Assembly (NCBI GenBank): GCA_052400665.1
Contig: JBQTGK010000007.1
Source: JBQTGK01 sp052400665
Lineage (GTDB): Bacteria > Bacteroidota > Bacteroidia > Bacteroidales > Marinifilaceae
DNA length: 64,000 nucleotides
Reading direction: 5' to 3' (one strand)
In this document: piece by piece, positions 1 through 8,999 of the stretch
Layout of the letters: every line of letters starts with the position of its first letter
Position numbering within the stretch: the first letter of the stretch is position 1
Notes under the pieces: model-generated
Databases searched by the model: none
Seen by the model: only the letters and a program-made list of their open reading frames with translations
Told to the model about the DNA's origin: nothing
Made by a program: the position numbers and the translations under genes

Positions 1-110
1 CAATTTTTTTCTTGAGCTAGAAAAAGGCTCCGAAAAAATCAGAATAACTTTACTTACACACTTTATGGGATACTACTCTTTATTAAATTTTCGGAAGAAT
101 ACCTGATTTT

Positions 111-1409
111 TTAGATTACAGTTCCAAACAGGTCATAATCTTCACAATCATTAATTTTCACATTATAAAACTCACCTATTTTTAATATGCTATTTTCTTT
201 CAGAATTAAAACTTCAGGATCGACTTCATAGGAATCGAATTCGGTTCTGCCATAGTAGTAATCTCCTTCTTGACGATCAATAAGTACTTTAAGCTCCTGA
301 CCGATTCTCTTTTTATTTGCTTCTAAACTAATATCTTGCTGAATGAGCATTATTTCCTCTTTTCTTCTTTCCTTTTCTTCCTGTGGAATATTATCCTCAT
401 AATTAATGGCAGCATAAGTATCTTCTTCGTTCGAATAAGGAAATACACCCAAACGTTCAAATTTCATTTCCTGAACGAAATTCTTAAGATCTTCCATATC
501 CTCTCTGGTTTCACCAGGGTGTCCAACCAACATTGTGGTTCTAAGGGTAATACCAGGAACCTCTTCTCTAATTCTATTTATTAACTCTGTTGTTTTAGCA
601 CGGTTGATACCTCTACGCATCAATTTTAAAACATTGTCGCTTGAATGTTGCAAAGCAATATCCAGATAACGACAAACTTTAGGATTCTCACGCATCACTT
701 TTAGTATGCCATAAGGAAATTGAGTTGGATATGCATAATGTAATTTAATCCATTCCAGACCTTCAATTTCAGATAAAGCCTGGACTAATTCGGCCAGTTT
801 TAATTCATCATATAAATCATAACCATAGTAAGAAAGATCCTGGGCAATAACCAATAATTCTTTTACTCCACCTTCAACCAAACTTTTGGCTTCTGCAAGA
901 ATATCTTCCATTGGTCGGGAAATGTGTTTTCCAGTAATAATAGGTATTGCACAATAAGAACAAGACCTATTGCAGCCCTCAGATATTTTTAAGTAAGCAA
1001 AATGTTTAGGAGTTGTTACCATTCTCAAATTTTTGAAGTCTGGCTTGTATTCTTTATGCAATTCTCCAACAATTGCCTTCCAATCAAATTTACCAAAATA
1101 ATGATCGACTTCTGGAATTTCACGTTCTAATTGATCCCTGTATCTTTCCGATAAACAGCCCATTACAAACAACTTATCAATACGTCCATCTTTTTTTGCT
1201 TCAACATATTGCAAAATGGTATCAACTGATTCTTCTTTGGCATCACCAATAAAACCACAAGTATTAATAATTATGGTTTTAGCATCACTATTCTCCTCTT
1301 CACAGGTTACCTGAAACTGATTTGCATCCAATTGTTTCATTAACACTTCTGTATCAACTAAATTCTTCGAACATCCAAGACTTATGATATTGATCTTATT
1401 CTGATTCAT
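111..1409 (-). CDS. rimO: Ribosomal protein S12 methylthiotransferase RimO
   Basis: Radical-SAM methylthiotransferase that modifies the conserved aspartate of ribosomal protein uS12. Seen: three N-terminal cluster cysteines (C13 in SLGCSKNL, C51 in NTCGF, C85 in VMGC), the radical-SAM motif CNRSCSYC at residues 146-153, and a C-terminal TRAM-like region around KRIGQELKVLIDRQEG. The product is 432 residues, normal for RimO. The frame is open 14 codons further upstream, but I chose the start at MNQNKINI because family members begin just before the SLGCSKN motif and because a -7-like element lies within the upstream extension. It is convergent with nothing visible; ftsY lies upstream on the same strand, separated by a terminator. 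MiaB/MtaB paralogues were considered, but the SLGCSKNLVD opening is RimO-specific. Confidence 0.95.
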   Translation of the reverse strand: MNQNKINIISLGCSKNLVDTEVLMKQLDANQFQVTCEEENSDAKTIIINTCGFIGDAKEESVDTILQYVEAKKDGRIDKLFVMGCLSERYRDQLEREIPEVDHYFGKFDWKAIVGELHKEYKPDFKNLRMVTTPKHFAYLKISEGCNRSCSYCAIPIITGKHISRPMEDILAEAKSLVEGGVKELLVIAQDLSYYGYDLYDELKLAELVQALSEIEGLEWIKLHYAYPTQFPYGILKVMRENPKVCRYLDIALQHSSDNVLKLMRRGINRAKTTELINRIREEVPGITLRTTMLVGHPGETREDMEDLKNFVQEMKFERLGVFPYSNEEDTYAAINYEDNIPQEEKERRKEEIMLIQQDISLEANKKRIGQELKVLIDRQEGDYYYGRTEFDSYEVDPEVLILKENSILKIGEFYNVKINDCEDYDLFGTVI

Positions 1410-1437
1410 ATATTGATTTTCTTTATTAAATTTTTGA

Positions 1438-1445
1438 CAAAAATA
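1438..1445 (-). promoter_or_regulatory. Candidate -7 promoter element for rimO
   Basis: On the minus strand the octamer TATTTTTG matches the Bacteroidota -7 consensus TAnnTTTG. It lies 28 bases upstream of the chosen rimO start. No convincing -33 TTTG is visible at the usual distance, so this rests on one element. Confidence 0.4.
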
Positions 1446-1501
1446 AGACAAAAAACTCTTTTATACACTTAAGTATTTAGATTAAATAAATTTCAATGCA
1501 A

Positions 1502-1525
1502 AAGGCTGTCTTTAACGACAGCCTT
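1502..1525 (-). terminator. Hairpin terminator after ftsY
   Basis: Perfect 9-bp inverted repeat AAGGCTGTC / GACAGCCTT with a 6-base loop, about 27 bases past the ftsY stop. On the minus strand it is followed by only a short T run (TTTT), so termination strength is uncertain. Confidence 0.6.
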
Positions 1526-1551
1526 ACTAATATTATTTTTGATATTTTTCT

Positions 1552-2502
1552 TTAGTTAAATAAGGAATCTACAAATTCCGTACGATTAAAAACTTGTAAA
1601 TCTTCCATAGCTTCACCAATACCAATATATTTAACTGGAATTTTAAATTGATCGGAAACTCCAATTACAACACCACCTTTTGCTGTTCCATCAAGTTTAG
1701 TTATGGCAAGAGCATTTACTTCTGTCGCTTTGGTAAATTGTTTTGCTTGCTCAAAAGCATTTTGACCTGTCGAGCCATCTAGAACCAATAAAATTTCATG
1801 AGGTGCTTCAGGAATTACACGGTCCATTACACGCTTAATTTTACTAAGCTCATTCATTAAATTAATTTTGTTATGTAATCTTCCTGCTGTATCGATAATC
1901 ACAACATCAGATCCGGCTTCTTTAGCTTTGGTAAGAGTTTCGAATGCCACCGATGCAGGATCAGCTCCCATTCCCTGATTTACAATAGGAACACCTACTC
2001 GCTCCGACCAAATAATTAATTGATCAACTGCTGCAGCACGAAATGTGTCGGCAGCTCCAAGCATTACCTTTTTTCCTGCTTTTTTAAACTGATGAGCCAG
2101 CTTCCCAATAGTTGTGGTTTTACCCACTCCATTAACTCCCACAACCATTATTACAAACGGATGATCTGATTGAGGAAGTTGAAAAGCTTCGTAAGCTCCT
2201 TTATTATTTTCTTCGAGTAATCCGGCAATTTCTTCTTTTAAAATTCTATTTAATTCCGAAGTCCCTAAGAATTTATCTTCAGCAACTCTTTCTTCTATTC
2301 GTTCAATAATCTTAACAGTTGTATCTACACCAACATCAGAAGAAATTAGGATTTCTTCTAATTCATCAAGCACATCATCATCAACGGTAGATTTACCAAC
2401 TACAGCTCTGGAAAGCTTTTTAAATACACTTTCCTTTGTTTTAGCCAATCCTTTATTAAGATTTTCCTTTTTCGATTTCGAAAAACTTCCAAATAATCCC
2501 AT
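1552..2502 (-). CDS. ftsY: Signal recognition particle receptor FtsY
   Basis: SRP receptor GTPase that docks ribosome-nascent-chain complexes at the membrane for co-translational insertion through SecYEG. Seen: an N-terminal helical N domain (to about residue 100), the P-loop GVNGVGKT at 122-129, DTFRAAAVDQL, the G3 element DTAGRLHNK, and the G4 TKLDGTAKGG. It is 316 residues long and lacks the long acidic A domain of enteric FtsY, which is usual outside Gammaproteobacteria; the basic N-terminus (MGLFGSFSKSKK) may contact lipids. The SRP54 protein Ffh was excluded because there is no methionine-rich M domain. It is transcribed with, and just downstream of, a ribosomal-protein operon, but a terminator separates the two. 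Confidence 0.96.
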   Translation of the reverse strand: MGLFGSFSKSKKENLNKGLAKTKESVFKKLSRAVVGKSTVDDDVLDELEEILISSDVGVDTTVKIIERIEERVAEDKFLGTSELNRILKEEIAGLLEENNKGAYEAFQLPQSDHPFVIMVVGVNGVGKTTTIGKLAHQFKKAGKKVMLGAADTFRAAAVDQLIIWSERVGVPIVNQGMGADPASVAFETLTKAKEAGSDVVIIDTAGRLHNKINLMNELSKIKRVMDRVIPEAPHEILLVLDGSTGQNAFEQAKQFTKATEVNALAITKLDGTAKGGVVIGVSDQFKIPVKYIGIGEAMEDLQVFNRTEFVDSLFN

Positions 2503-2603
2503 TCTACTTAAATTTTAGGCTGCTAAATTACAAAAAAAGGAACACACAAACAATTAACAATAAATGATTTAAAACAAAAGATTAAAAGTTTTAATTTAAA
2601 CAA

Positions 2604-2639
2604 TAAAAAAAAAGCTTCCTGAAAAACAGGAAGCTTTTT
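2604..2639 (-). terminator. Terminator of the rpmB-rpmG-DUF4295 operon
   Basis: Strong stem AAAAAGCTTCCTG / CAGGAAGCTTTTT around a five-A loop. On the minus strand it runs into a long T tract, about 25 bases after the DUF4295 stop. Confidence 0.85.
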
Positions 2640-2663
2640 AAACTCAGTATTATATGAACTTTT

Positions 2664-2819
2664 TTACTTCTTAGCAAAAAAATCCTTTACGTTCTCGTTA
2701 GGAACAATCTCTTCTTTAAAAGAGTATGAACCAGTTTTAGATGATTTAACCATTTTGATTACTTTAGCGTAACCACGGCCTTCACCTTTTTGTAGGGATG
2801 CTACTACTTTCTTAGCCAT
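2664..2819 (-). CDS. DUF4295 family small basic protein (51 aa)
   Basis: Translating the minus strand from 2819 gives a 51-residue lysine-rich protein that begins MAKKVVASLQKGEGRGYAKV and ends NENVKDFFAKK. It matches the DUF4295 family, known from Bacteroidota and regularly encoded right after rpmB-rpmG. The position here is the same: 8 bases after the rpmG stop and before the operon terminator. The basic, all-polar composition suggests a ribosome-associated protein, but that is inference; no enzymatic motif is present. It is the third gene of the ribosomal operon. Confidence 0.88.
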   Translation of the reverse strand: MAKKVVASLQKGEGRGYAKVIKMVKSSKTGSYSFKEEIVPNENVKDFFAKK

Positions 2820-2827
2820 ATCTCAAA

Positions 2828-3010
2828 TTATTTAATTTCTCTGTGAAGGGTTACTTTCTTCAAAATAGGATTATACTTCTTCAACTCCATACGATCTGGA
2901 GTATTCTTTTTATTTTTAGTAGTGATGTATCTTGAAGTTCCTGGCATACCGCTTTCTTTATGCTCAGTGCACTCAAGAATTACTTGCACTCTATTACCTT
3001 TTTTAGCCAT
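2828..3010 (-). CDS. rpmG: 50S ribosomal protein L33 (bL33)
   Basis: Ribosomal large-subunit protein near the E site. The 60-residue sequence opens MAKKGNRVQVILECTEHK and contains the family signature TSRYITTKNKKNTPDRMELKKYNP. Only one cysteine remains (C14), so the four-cysteine zinc ribbon of the C+ form is absent; this is a C-minus paralogue type. It lies 14 bases after rpmB and 8 before the DUF4295 gene, in one operon. Confidence 0.96.
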   Translation of the reverse strand: MAKKGNRVQVILECTEHKESGMPGTSRYITTKNKKNTPDRMELKKYNPILKKVTLHREIK

Positions 3011-3024
3011 TTTCTATGCCTTTT

Positions 3025-3267
3025 TTAATAATTTTTAATAAATCCTTTTTCTTGAGCTTTATCTAGTGCACCTTTTACACCTAATTTATTAATTAGACGA
3101 ACTCCTGCAGCAGAAATTTTCAATTCAATCCAGCGATCCTCTTCAGGAAGATAGAACTTCTTTACAAAAAGATTTGGATAGAATCTTCTCTTGGTTCTTC
3201 TTTTTGAGTGAGAAACATTGTTCCCAACCATTACGCTCTTTCCAGTAATTTGACAAACTCTTGACAT
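3025..3267 (-). CDS. rpmB: 50S ribosomal protein L28 (bL28)
   Basis: Large-subunit ribosomal protein. The 80-residue sequence opens MSRVCQITGKSVMVGNNVSHS and continues with the KRRTKRRFYPNL signature and KISAAGVRLINKLG, both typical of bL28. It is the first gene of the rpmB-rpmG-DUF4295 operon; a promoter-like pair lies about 40 bases upstream. Start and length agree with the family. Confidence 0.97.
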   Translation of the reverse strand: MSRVCQITGKSVMVGNNVSHSKRRTKRRFYPNLFVKKFYLPEEDRWIELKISAAGVRLINKLGVKGALDKAQEKGFIKNY

Positions 3268-3309
3268 AGTCCAGATTATTTTTTTCCTTAAACGCTTTTC
3301 AAACAGGTC

Positions 3310-3342
3310 GCAAAATACGTAATAATTTTCTTAAAAATCAAA
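3310..3342 (-). promoter_or_regulatory. Candidate promoter of the rpmB operon
   Basis: On the minus strand a TTTG (3339-3342) is followed after 21 bases by TATTTTGC (3310-3317). This resembles the Bacteroidota -33/-7 pair, with the -7 one base shorter than the consensus. It predicts a leader of about 35 bases. Confidence 0.45.
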
Positions 3343-3502
3343 TTATATTACATTTTTTTGCAGATATATTTTCAGACTGGAGAAAATCCTTAAGCCTCCA
3401 TAAAACCAATGAAAGATCGGTTTTAGAAGTTCATATCATTACAAACAATAAATTTTCTTATTGAATTCTCTCTAACGCATTCAGTCTTACTCGTGCAAAA
3501 AT

Positions 3503-3535
3503 AAAAAAATCTCTCTGTTATTTGGAGAGATTTTT
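3503..3535 (-). terminator. Terminator after the YitT-family gene
   Basis: An 11-bp stem AAAAATCTCTC / GAGAGATTTTT ends in an A run on the plus strand, i.e. a T tract in the minus-strand transcript. It lies 21 bases beyond the stop of the gene at 3557. Confidence 0.8.
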
Positions 3536-3556
3536 CATTTATCTGATAAAATATTT

Positions 3557-4465
3557 TTATTCGATTTCTTCATTTAAGGATTTAAATCCTTTACCAATAA
3601 TTTCATTTGCCTCTGTTACATTAACAAATGCATCAGGATCAATAACTTTAACATGTAATTTAAGAATTTCCAGTTCTCTTCTACTCATTACTGAGTAAAG
3701 CATTTTTTTCTCTTCTCCGGAATAAGATCCCATTCCGCTTAGTATAGTTACCCCTCTTCTAAGGTCATATTTAATTTTATCAGCAATGATTTCGTAGTGA
3801 TCTGATACTATCATAACCGTTTTGTGATAGTTTGCTCCACTTACAACCATATCGATAATCTTACCTTCGATATAAATAATAATTAACGAATAAATTACAA
3901 ATTCCCATCCAATTGCACCTGTTTCGGTTGGTTGTACTAAAGTAAAAAGGACAATTATACCATCCACAATCATTACCAACTTACCCAATGATAATTTCGT
4001 ATATTTTGCAAAAATCATTGCAATAATATCTGAACCTCCCGAAGTTGCTCTCGATTTAAATATCATTCCAATTGCAATTCCATAAAAAACACCTGCAACA
4101 ACTGTATTAAGCATAGGATCGAGAATTACTTTTGGATAACCGGGAACAACATAAGTTTCCATTATCCAAACCGTAATCAGAATTATGGCAATACTTAAAA
4201 CTGTTTTAATTCCAAATCTGGGTCCCAAAATTATAGTTCCTATAATTACCAAAGGAACTTCCATGGCAAAGGTACAGTAACTAATTTTCCAGTTAAATAA
4301 TGTGTTTAAAACTGTTGCGATACCATATACTCCACCTGGAGCTAATTTGTAAGGAACAACAAATAAAATGTCGGATACTGCAAAAATAATACTTCCAAGA
4401 ATTAGATATGCATAAGCGCTTAGCCACTCATTTGACAAGAACTTTTCTTTAGTAATAAAAGCCAT
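3557..4465 (-). CDS. YitT family membrane protein (DUF161 + DUF2179)
   Basis: Integral inner-membrane protein of the YitT family. Seen: about five to six hydrophobic segments in residues 15-215, for example LILGSIIFAVSDILFVVPY and VVAGVFYGIAIGMIF, and the family signature SRATSGGSDIIA near residue 140. The C-terminal soluble DUF2179 domain (about 225-290) contains RRGVTILSGMGSYSGEEK. DUF2179 folds like a small ligand-sensing domain, and the membrane part is suspected to be a transporter; the substrate is unknown. It stands alone, with its own promoter-like sequence and terminator. Confidence 0.88.
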   Translation of the reverse strand: MAFITKEKFLSNEWLSAYAYLILGSIIFAVSDILFVVPYKLAPGGVYGIATVLNTLFNWKISYCTFAMEVPLVIIGTIILGPRFGIKTVLSIAIILITVWIMETYVVPGYPKVILDPMLNTVVAGVFYGIAIGMIFKSRATSGGSDIIAMIFAKYTKLSLGKLVMIVDGIIVLFTLVQPTETGAIGWEFVIYSLIIIYIEGKIIDMVVSGANYHKTVMIVSDHYEIIADKIKYDLRRGVTILSGMGSYSGEEKKMLYSVMSRRELEILKLHVKVIDPDAFVNVTEANEIIGKGFKSLNEEIE

Positions 4466-4502
4466 TTTTTTAGTGTTAGTTTAAGTGTGTTAAATTCGCC
4501 GA

Positions 4503-4532
4503 CAAAAATAAATTCGCCCCAATTATATGCAA
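4503..4532 (-). promoter_or_regulatory. Candidate promoter of the YitT-family gene
   Basis: Minus-strand TTG (4530-4532), 19-base spacer, TATTTTTG (4503-4510). This fits the Bacteroidota TTTG/TAnnTTTG arrangement and lies 37 bases before the start codon. Confidence 0.55.
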
Positions 4533-4756
4533 GCTTTTTGGTAATTTTTCACTTCCGGCTTACTATCACTAAATCTGATTGTTATGTATTTTAAAATTAT
4601 TTTTTTTTAGCTTTTCACAAAAACCACTAAAAAAAGACGTCAATTTTTCACTTATGTGAATGTAAATTTTAATTCTTGTACTGATTCTTATCTAACTATA
4701 TCATTATTCTATTTAAAGTTATTACTATACTTATGTATAGTAAAATCGAAAAATAC

Positions 4757-7705
4757 TCATTTTTCCACCAAATCATCAATACTAATATTTGCCATGCGTA
4801 ACATTTTACTCACCTCTATGCTTAAAAAACCATACTCTTCTACTACTTTACCTTCTATGGTATAGCAACCCGGACCACGAAAAGGATATTCTTTTGCTTT
4901 TTGCGAAAAATGAACTGTATCTATCCAATGTCCATCTAAATCTATCCAGGTACCAAAATACATGAGAGTACCATTACTGGCTCGTGTAGGTTTACGATGA
5001 ATTAAATAGGCAACAATACGTATGTAACGATTTACTAATCTGGGCAAGTGACAAGCTTTTAAATCGGAAGGTAATTGTTCTTTTACCAATTCGAAAGGCG
5101 ATTGTATTGATACTCCCAGCAATTCTAATTCGTCGAATGCATTTTCAAGCTTATGCTTCCACAATTGAGGTAATTTGAATTCTTTTACCTCGGTTTGAAA
5201 TAATGTTTTTTCCGGTTTACTCTTTTCTGTATGTCCTAATATAAGGTGAGCATCCCACAATAATTCTTTTTTCCCTTTTCCGGTAAAACGAAAAGCTCCC
5301 ACTCTAATTAGAATAATTAACTGCTCCAATCCAATTGGAAAACGTTTCACAAAATCGCGTAAGCTTTTATATTTCCCATTTTTTTCCCTTTCCTCGATTA
5401 AATCTCTTGCTCTTTCTTTTTCTAAATCTCTTAGCAAGAAAAATCCCAGCCAAATGGTTTTTTCTTTAATAGTATGCTTCAAAAAGCTTTTGTTTACACA
5501 TATTGTTTCCAGGTTTGCTCCATGCATAGCAGCTTCGTGCAGGTACAATTGAGTAGAATAAAATCCTCCGCCATTATTTAATGTTGCTACCATATACTCT
5601 AAGGGATAATAAGCTTTTAAATAAAGAGCCTGAAAACTTTCTACCGCATAGCTGGCCGAATGCCCTTTGGCAAAAGCATAATTGGCAAAACTTTCTATTT
5701 GTCGCCAAATATCATGTACAACAAGATCGGCATAACCTTTGGACTTGCAATTAGAAAAGAATTTATCTTTTACCTTAGCAAATTCATTTCTCTGTTTAAA
5801 TTTCCAGGACATTCCCCGACGCAAAACATCAGCTTCGTCGAGCGATAATCCTGCAAAATAATGAGCTACCTTAATAACATCTTCCTGATAAACCATTACA
5901 CCATAAGTTTCTTCCAGAATTTCATATAAGGCTGGTAATTCCCGTTTTGCCTTCTCTCTTTTGTCTTTATTCTGAAATCGAATAATATATTCTCGCATCA
6001 TTCCACTTTTGGCTACTCCCGGACGAATAATAGAACTAGCCGCCACTAAACGCTTATAATCTTCGGCTTTTAGCTTAGTTAAAAGCATACGCATGGCTGG
6101 CGATTCAACGTAAAAACATCCAATTGCCTGTCCTTTTTTTAGCATCTGTTTTACACGCAAATCCTCCATAAATAAATTGGTATTGTTAATATCAATCTCA
6201 ATTCCATAATTTTGTTTGATTATTCCCAAAGTATCCTTGATTTTTCCCAAACCACGCTGACTTAGAATATCGAATTTGTGCAAGCCCAAATCTTCGGCAA
6301 TGTACATGTCGAATTGAGTAGAAGGAAAACCTTTGGGCAATAGTTCGGTGGCCGTATAGTTGCTAATTGGTTCATCCGATATTAAAATACCACTGGAATG
6401 TATGCTGGAATGACTCGGAAAATCGGAAATATAATTACTGTAGCGAATTACCCATTTACCATACTCGTCGGCTTGCGCCGGATTTGGATTTTTTTGCAAA
6501 CGCACAATTTCTTCATCGGGTAAACCGAATACTTTGCCAATTTCCCGAAAAGCCGATTTGTGGCTAAAAGTAATAAAGGTTCCTAATAATGCTACATGAT
6601 CCCAACCATATTTGTCGAACAAATAACGAGTTACATCATTGCGATCGGTCCATGAAAAATCGATATCAAAATCGGGAGGAGATGTTCGAAATGGATTTAT
6701 GAAACGCTCAAAGTAAAGATCCAAATCAATAGGGTCAACATTAGTGATTCTTAATAAGTAAGCTACGAGACTATTGGCTCCGCTTCCTCGTCCAACATGA
6801 TAGTATCCTTTACTTTGAGCATAGCAAACCAAATTCCAGTTAATTAAAAAGTAGGAACAAAAATCTAACTGTCGAATTACTTTTAGCTCTTTATTTAAGC
6901 GTTCTATAATTTCCTTGGTTATTGTTTTGTATCGATACGATAAACCTTCAAAAGCGATCTGTTTTAGAAATTCAAAATCTTCATCCTTCGATTTTTTAAA
7001 AACCTTTTTGTTTTTATTGGTTTTAAATTCGAAATCTATACTGCAGTTTGCCAGTAAATTTTCAGTATTCATTATTAGCTCGGGATATTCTTTATACAGT
7101 TCCAATAAATTGGATTTACTTATGTACTGATCATCGAAACTGGCTTGTTCGTCTTTGGCTAGTTTACTTAGTAAGCTGTTTTTATCAATAGCTCTTAATA
7201 GGCGATGAATATTATAATCTTTCTTATTGCGAAAGCTTGCAGTTTGTAGAATTACCAGCTGATCGAAATTATTTTTCCATTGTGAAAAAGGCAGATAGAG
7301 TAAATCTTTTGGGCTTATTCCAATGAATTCGTAAGCTTTTAATTCACGCTGTTTATTTTGAAAAGGATAAATCACAAAAACATTCCTGAATAAGGGAGCT
7401 TTATCACAAAACTTCTTATTCCCATGTAAATGAACTGTTAAAAACTCATTTATTTCTTGAAATCCCCCGGCATTTTTTGCTAGCAGTACATATTGTTGTT
7501 TTACTCCATTTCTTATGTCTGCACCAACAATGGGTTGCATAGATATTTTTTTAGCCTGCCTCACAAAATCGAGGCTTACTGCTGTATTATTTATATCTGT
7601 TAATGCAACACGCGTATATCCTCCGGTATGGGTCTCCTTCAAAACCTCTTCAACCGAAAGTGCTCCGTACTTAAAACTATAATAGGAGTGACAATTTAAT
7701 AACAT
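4757..7705 (-). CDS. Short (accessory, error-prone type) DNA polymerase III alpha subunit
   Basis: C-family DNA polymerase of 982 residues, shorter than replicative DnaE and second in a cassette behind dinB (12-base gap). Such LexA-like/dinB/dnaE cassettes act in SOS-induced translesion synthesis (ImuC/DnaE2-like role). Seen: an N-terminal PHP domain (NCHSYYSF), the palm aspartates in PPDFDIDFSW, and a further acidic site in HKFDILSQRGLGK. A helix-hairpin-helix-like region (GKYKSLRDFVKRFPIG) and a C-terminal OB-like domain (VNRYIRIVAYLIHR onward) follow; the long tau-binding tail is absent. The PHP metal motif is degraded (N where the HxH signature expects H), so intrinsic proofreading there looks unlikely. 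Its role in mutagenesis is inferred from size and context. Confidence 0.88.
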   Translation of the reverse strand: MLLNCHSYYSFKYGALSVEEVLKETHTGGYTRVALTDINNTAVSLDFVRQAKKISMQPIVGADIRNGVKQQYVLLAKNAGGFQEINEFLTVHLHGNKKFCDKAPLFRNVFVIYPFQNKQRELKAYEFIGISPKDLLYLPFSQWKNNFDQLVILQTASFRNKKDYNIHRLLRAIDKNSLLSKLAKDEQASFDDQYISKSNLLELYKEYPELIMNTENLLANCSIDFEFKTNKNKKVFKKSKDEDFEFLKQIAFEGLSYRYKTITKEIIERLNKELKVIRQLDFCSYFLINWNLVCYAQSKGYYHVGRGSGANSLVAYLLRITNVDPIDLDLYFERFINPFRTSPPDFDIDFSWTDRNDVTRYLFDKYGWDHVALLGTFITFSHKSAFREIGKVFGLPDEEIVRLQKNPNPAQADEYGKWVIRYSNYISDFPSHSSIHSSGILISDEPISNYTATELLPKGFPSTQFDMYIAEDLGLHKFDILSQRGLGKIKDTLGIIKQNYGIEIDINNTNLFMEDLRVKQMLKKGQAIGCFYVESPAMRMLLTKLKAEDYKRLVAASSIIRPGVAKSGMMREYIIRFQNKDKREKAKRELPALYEILEETYGVMVYQEDVIKVAHYFAGLSLDEADVLRRGMSWKFKQRNEFAKVKDKFFSNCKSKGYADLVVHDIWRQIESFANYAFAKGHSASYAVESFQALYLKAYYPLEYMVATLNNGGGFYSTQLYLHEAAMHGANLETICVNKSFLKHTIKEKTIWLGFFLLRDLEKERARDLIEEREKNGKYKSLRDFVKRFPIGLEQLIILIRVGAFRFTGKGKKELLWDAHLILGHTEKSKPEKTLFQTEVKEFKLPQLWKHKLENAFDELELLGVSIQSPFELVKEQLPSDLKACHLPRLVNRYIRIVAYLIHRKPTRASNGTLMYFGTWIDLDGHWIDTVHFSQKAKEYPFRGPGCYTIEGKVVEEYGFLSIEVSKMLRMANISIDDLVEK

Positions 7706-7717
7706 ACAATGAAAAAA

Positions 7718-8926
7718 TTATTCATTACCAATTAAATTCGGCGCTTGTCCGTTAAAAGAATTCATTCCGCCAATGGTTTTCACATCCATTCCTATGGCTC
7801 TTTTTACTGCATTTTTCCCATATCTATTTCGCAAATAATCCATTTTCTGATATAATTTTATGAGCTTCTCAGAATCTTCGAACAGACGAATTTGATAAGT
7901 TCCCCCCACCAAATTACTAAAGCGAACACCAATTAAACGAATCAGCACTCTACGTTCATATATTTTATCAAACAAGTCGAGCACTATAGCGATTAGGGTG
8001 TGATCGAGCGATGTGTATGGAATTCGCTTTTGTTTAGAATAGGTCTGAAAATCGGAGTAACGAATCTTAAGCGTCACACAGGCAGTTAGTTTGTTGCTAT
8101 TCCGAAGCTGATAAGCCAAATTTTCGGCCATAGCTATCAACATGCTTCGTAATTTTACCATATCGGTGGTATCTTTCTCGAAAGTGCGCTCGGTAGAGAT
8201 CGATTTCTTCTCACTCCAACCAACAACAGGAGTATTATCAATTCCCTGTGCCTTCTTCCAAATTACCTGCCCATTTTTTCCCAACACGCGCTCCATTAAC
8301 TCCATGGGCATTTCCTGCACAGTTCTCACTTTTTCAATCCCCATACTTCGCAATTTGTGGTAAGTTTTATCGCCAACCATAGGGATTTTTTTAATGGAAA
8401 GCGGAGCCAAAAACGGAATTTCATTTCCACTTTCAATATTGATATGATTATTTGGCTTTGCTTCTCCTGTCCCTACTTTTGAAACTGTTTTGCTGGTCGA
8501 CAATCCAAAAGAAATAGGCAAATGAGTTTCTTTTAGAATTTTTTCTCGCAATTCTTTCGACCACAAATAACTTTCCTGTACAAAACGATCCATTCCACTT
8601 ATGTCAATGTAAAACTCATCGATAGATGATTTTTCGAATAAAGGCGAGTATTCTTTAATAATTTCCGTCACATCATTTGAAAACTTACTGTAAGTTCTGC
8701 TTTCTCCTCTAATTACTACCGCCTCGGGACAAAGCATTCGAGCCATTTTCATTGGCATGGCAGAATGCACACCGTAAACACGAGCCTCGTAAGAACAAGC
8801 AGCTACAACTCCCCTGTCGGATGTTCCTCCAATTAATACCGGACGATTGTTCAACCTTCTGTCTAACAATCTCTCACACGACACAAAAAAAGTGTCCAAA
8901 TCCATGTGTACTATCGTTCTTCTCAT
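7718..8926 (-). CDS. dinB: Y-family DNA polymerase IV
   Basis: Translesion polymerase of 402 residues. Seen: the first catalytic aspartate in MDLDTFF (D9), the conserved YEARVYGVHSAMPM block (about 46-59), catalytic SIDEFYIDI (D103, E104), a helix-hairpin-helix thumb region near IPMVGDKTYHKLRSMGI, and a little-finger domain ending about residue 360. The C-terminus (NGQAPNLIGNE) has no clear beta-clamp motif. It is the first gene of the dinB-dnaE cassette and divergent from a LexA-like repressor gene 73 bases away. The ImuB role (inactive Y-polymerase) was considered, but the catalytic acids are all present, so it should be active. Confidence 0.93.
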   Translation of the reverse strand: MRRTIVHMDLDTFFVSCERLLDRRLNNRPVLIGGTSDRGVVAACSYEARVYGVHSAMPMKMARMLCPEAVVIRGESRTYSKFSNDVTEIIKEYSPLFEKSSIDEFYIDISGMDRFVQESYLWSKELREKILKETHLPISFGLSTSKTVSKVGTGEAKPNNHINIESGNEIPFLAPLSIKKIPMVGDKTYHKLRSMGIEKVRTVQEMPMELMERVLGKNGQVIWKKAQGIDNTPVVGWSEKKSISTERTFEKDTTDMVKLRSMLIAMAENLAYQLRNSNKLTACVTLKIRYSDFQTYSKQKRIPYTSLDHTLIAIVLDLFDKIYERRVLIRLIGVRFSNLVGGTYQIRLFEDSEKLIKLYQKMDYLRNRYGKNAVKRAIGMDVKTIGGMNSFNGQAPNLIGNE

Positions 8927-8929
8927 TAA

Positions 8930-8969
8930 TTGTCGATAATTTCGTCATTATTTTGTCTATAATTTAGTC
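8930..8969. promoter_or_regulatory. Paired operator-like repeats between dinB and the LexA-like gene
   Basis: Two direct repeats, TTGTCGATAATTTCGTC (8930-8946) and TTGTCTATAATTTAGTC (8953-8969), are 23 bases apart and 15/17 identical. Each contains a dyad centred on its tenth base. The only two differences (G/T at position 6, C/A at 14) fall on symmetric positions and keep the dyad (CGA..TCG versus CTA..TAG). The first touches the dinB start region; the second lies just before the -7 of the repressor gene. They are likely binding sites for that repressor. Confidence 0.65.
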
Positions 8970-8978
8970 TTTCTTTCC

Positions 8979-8986
8979 TATCTTTG
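8979..8986 (+). promoter_or_regulatory. -7 promoter element of the LexA-like gene
   Basis: TATCTTTG matches TAnnTTTG exactly, with a TTTG 23 bases upstream (8952-8955) inside the second operator repeat. The predicted transcript starts only about 5-10 bases before the ATG, so the mRNA would be almost leaderless. Confidence 0.55.
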
Positions 8987-8999
8987 AAAAAAAGTAGCT

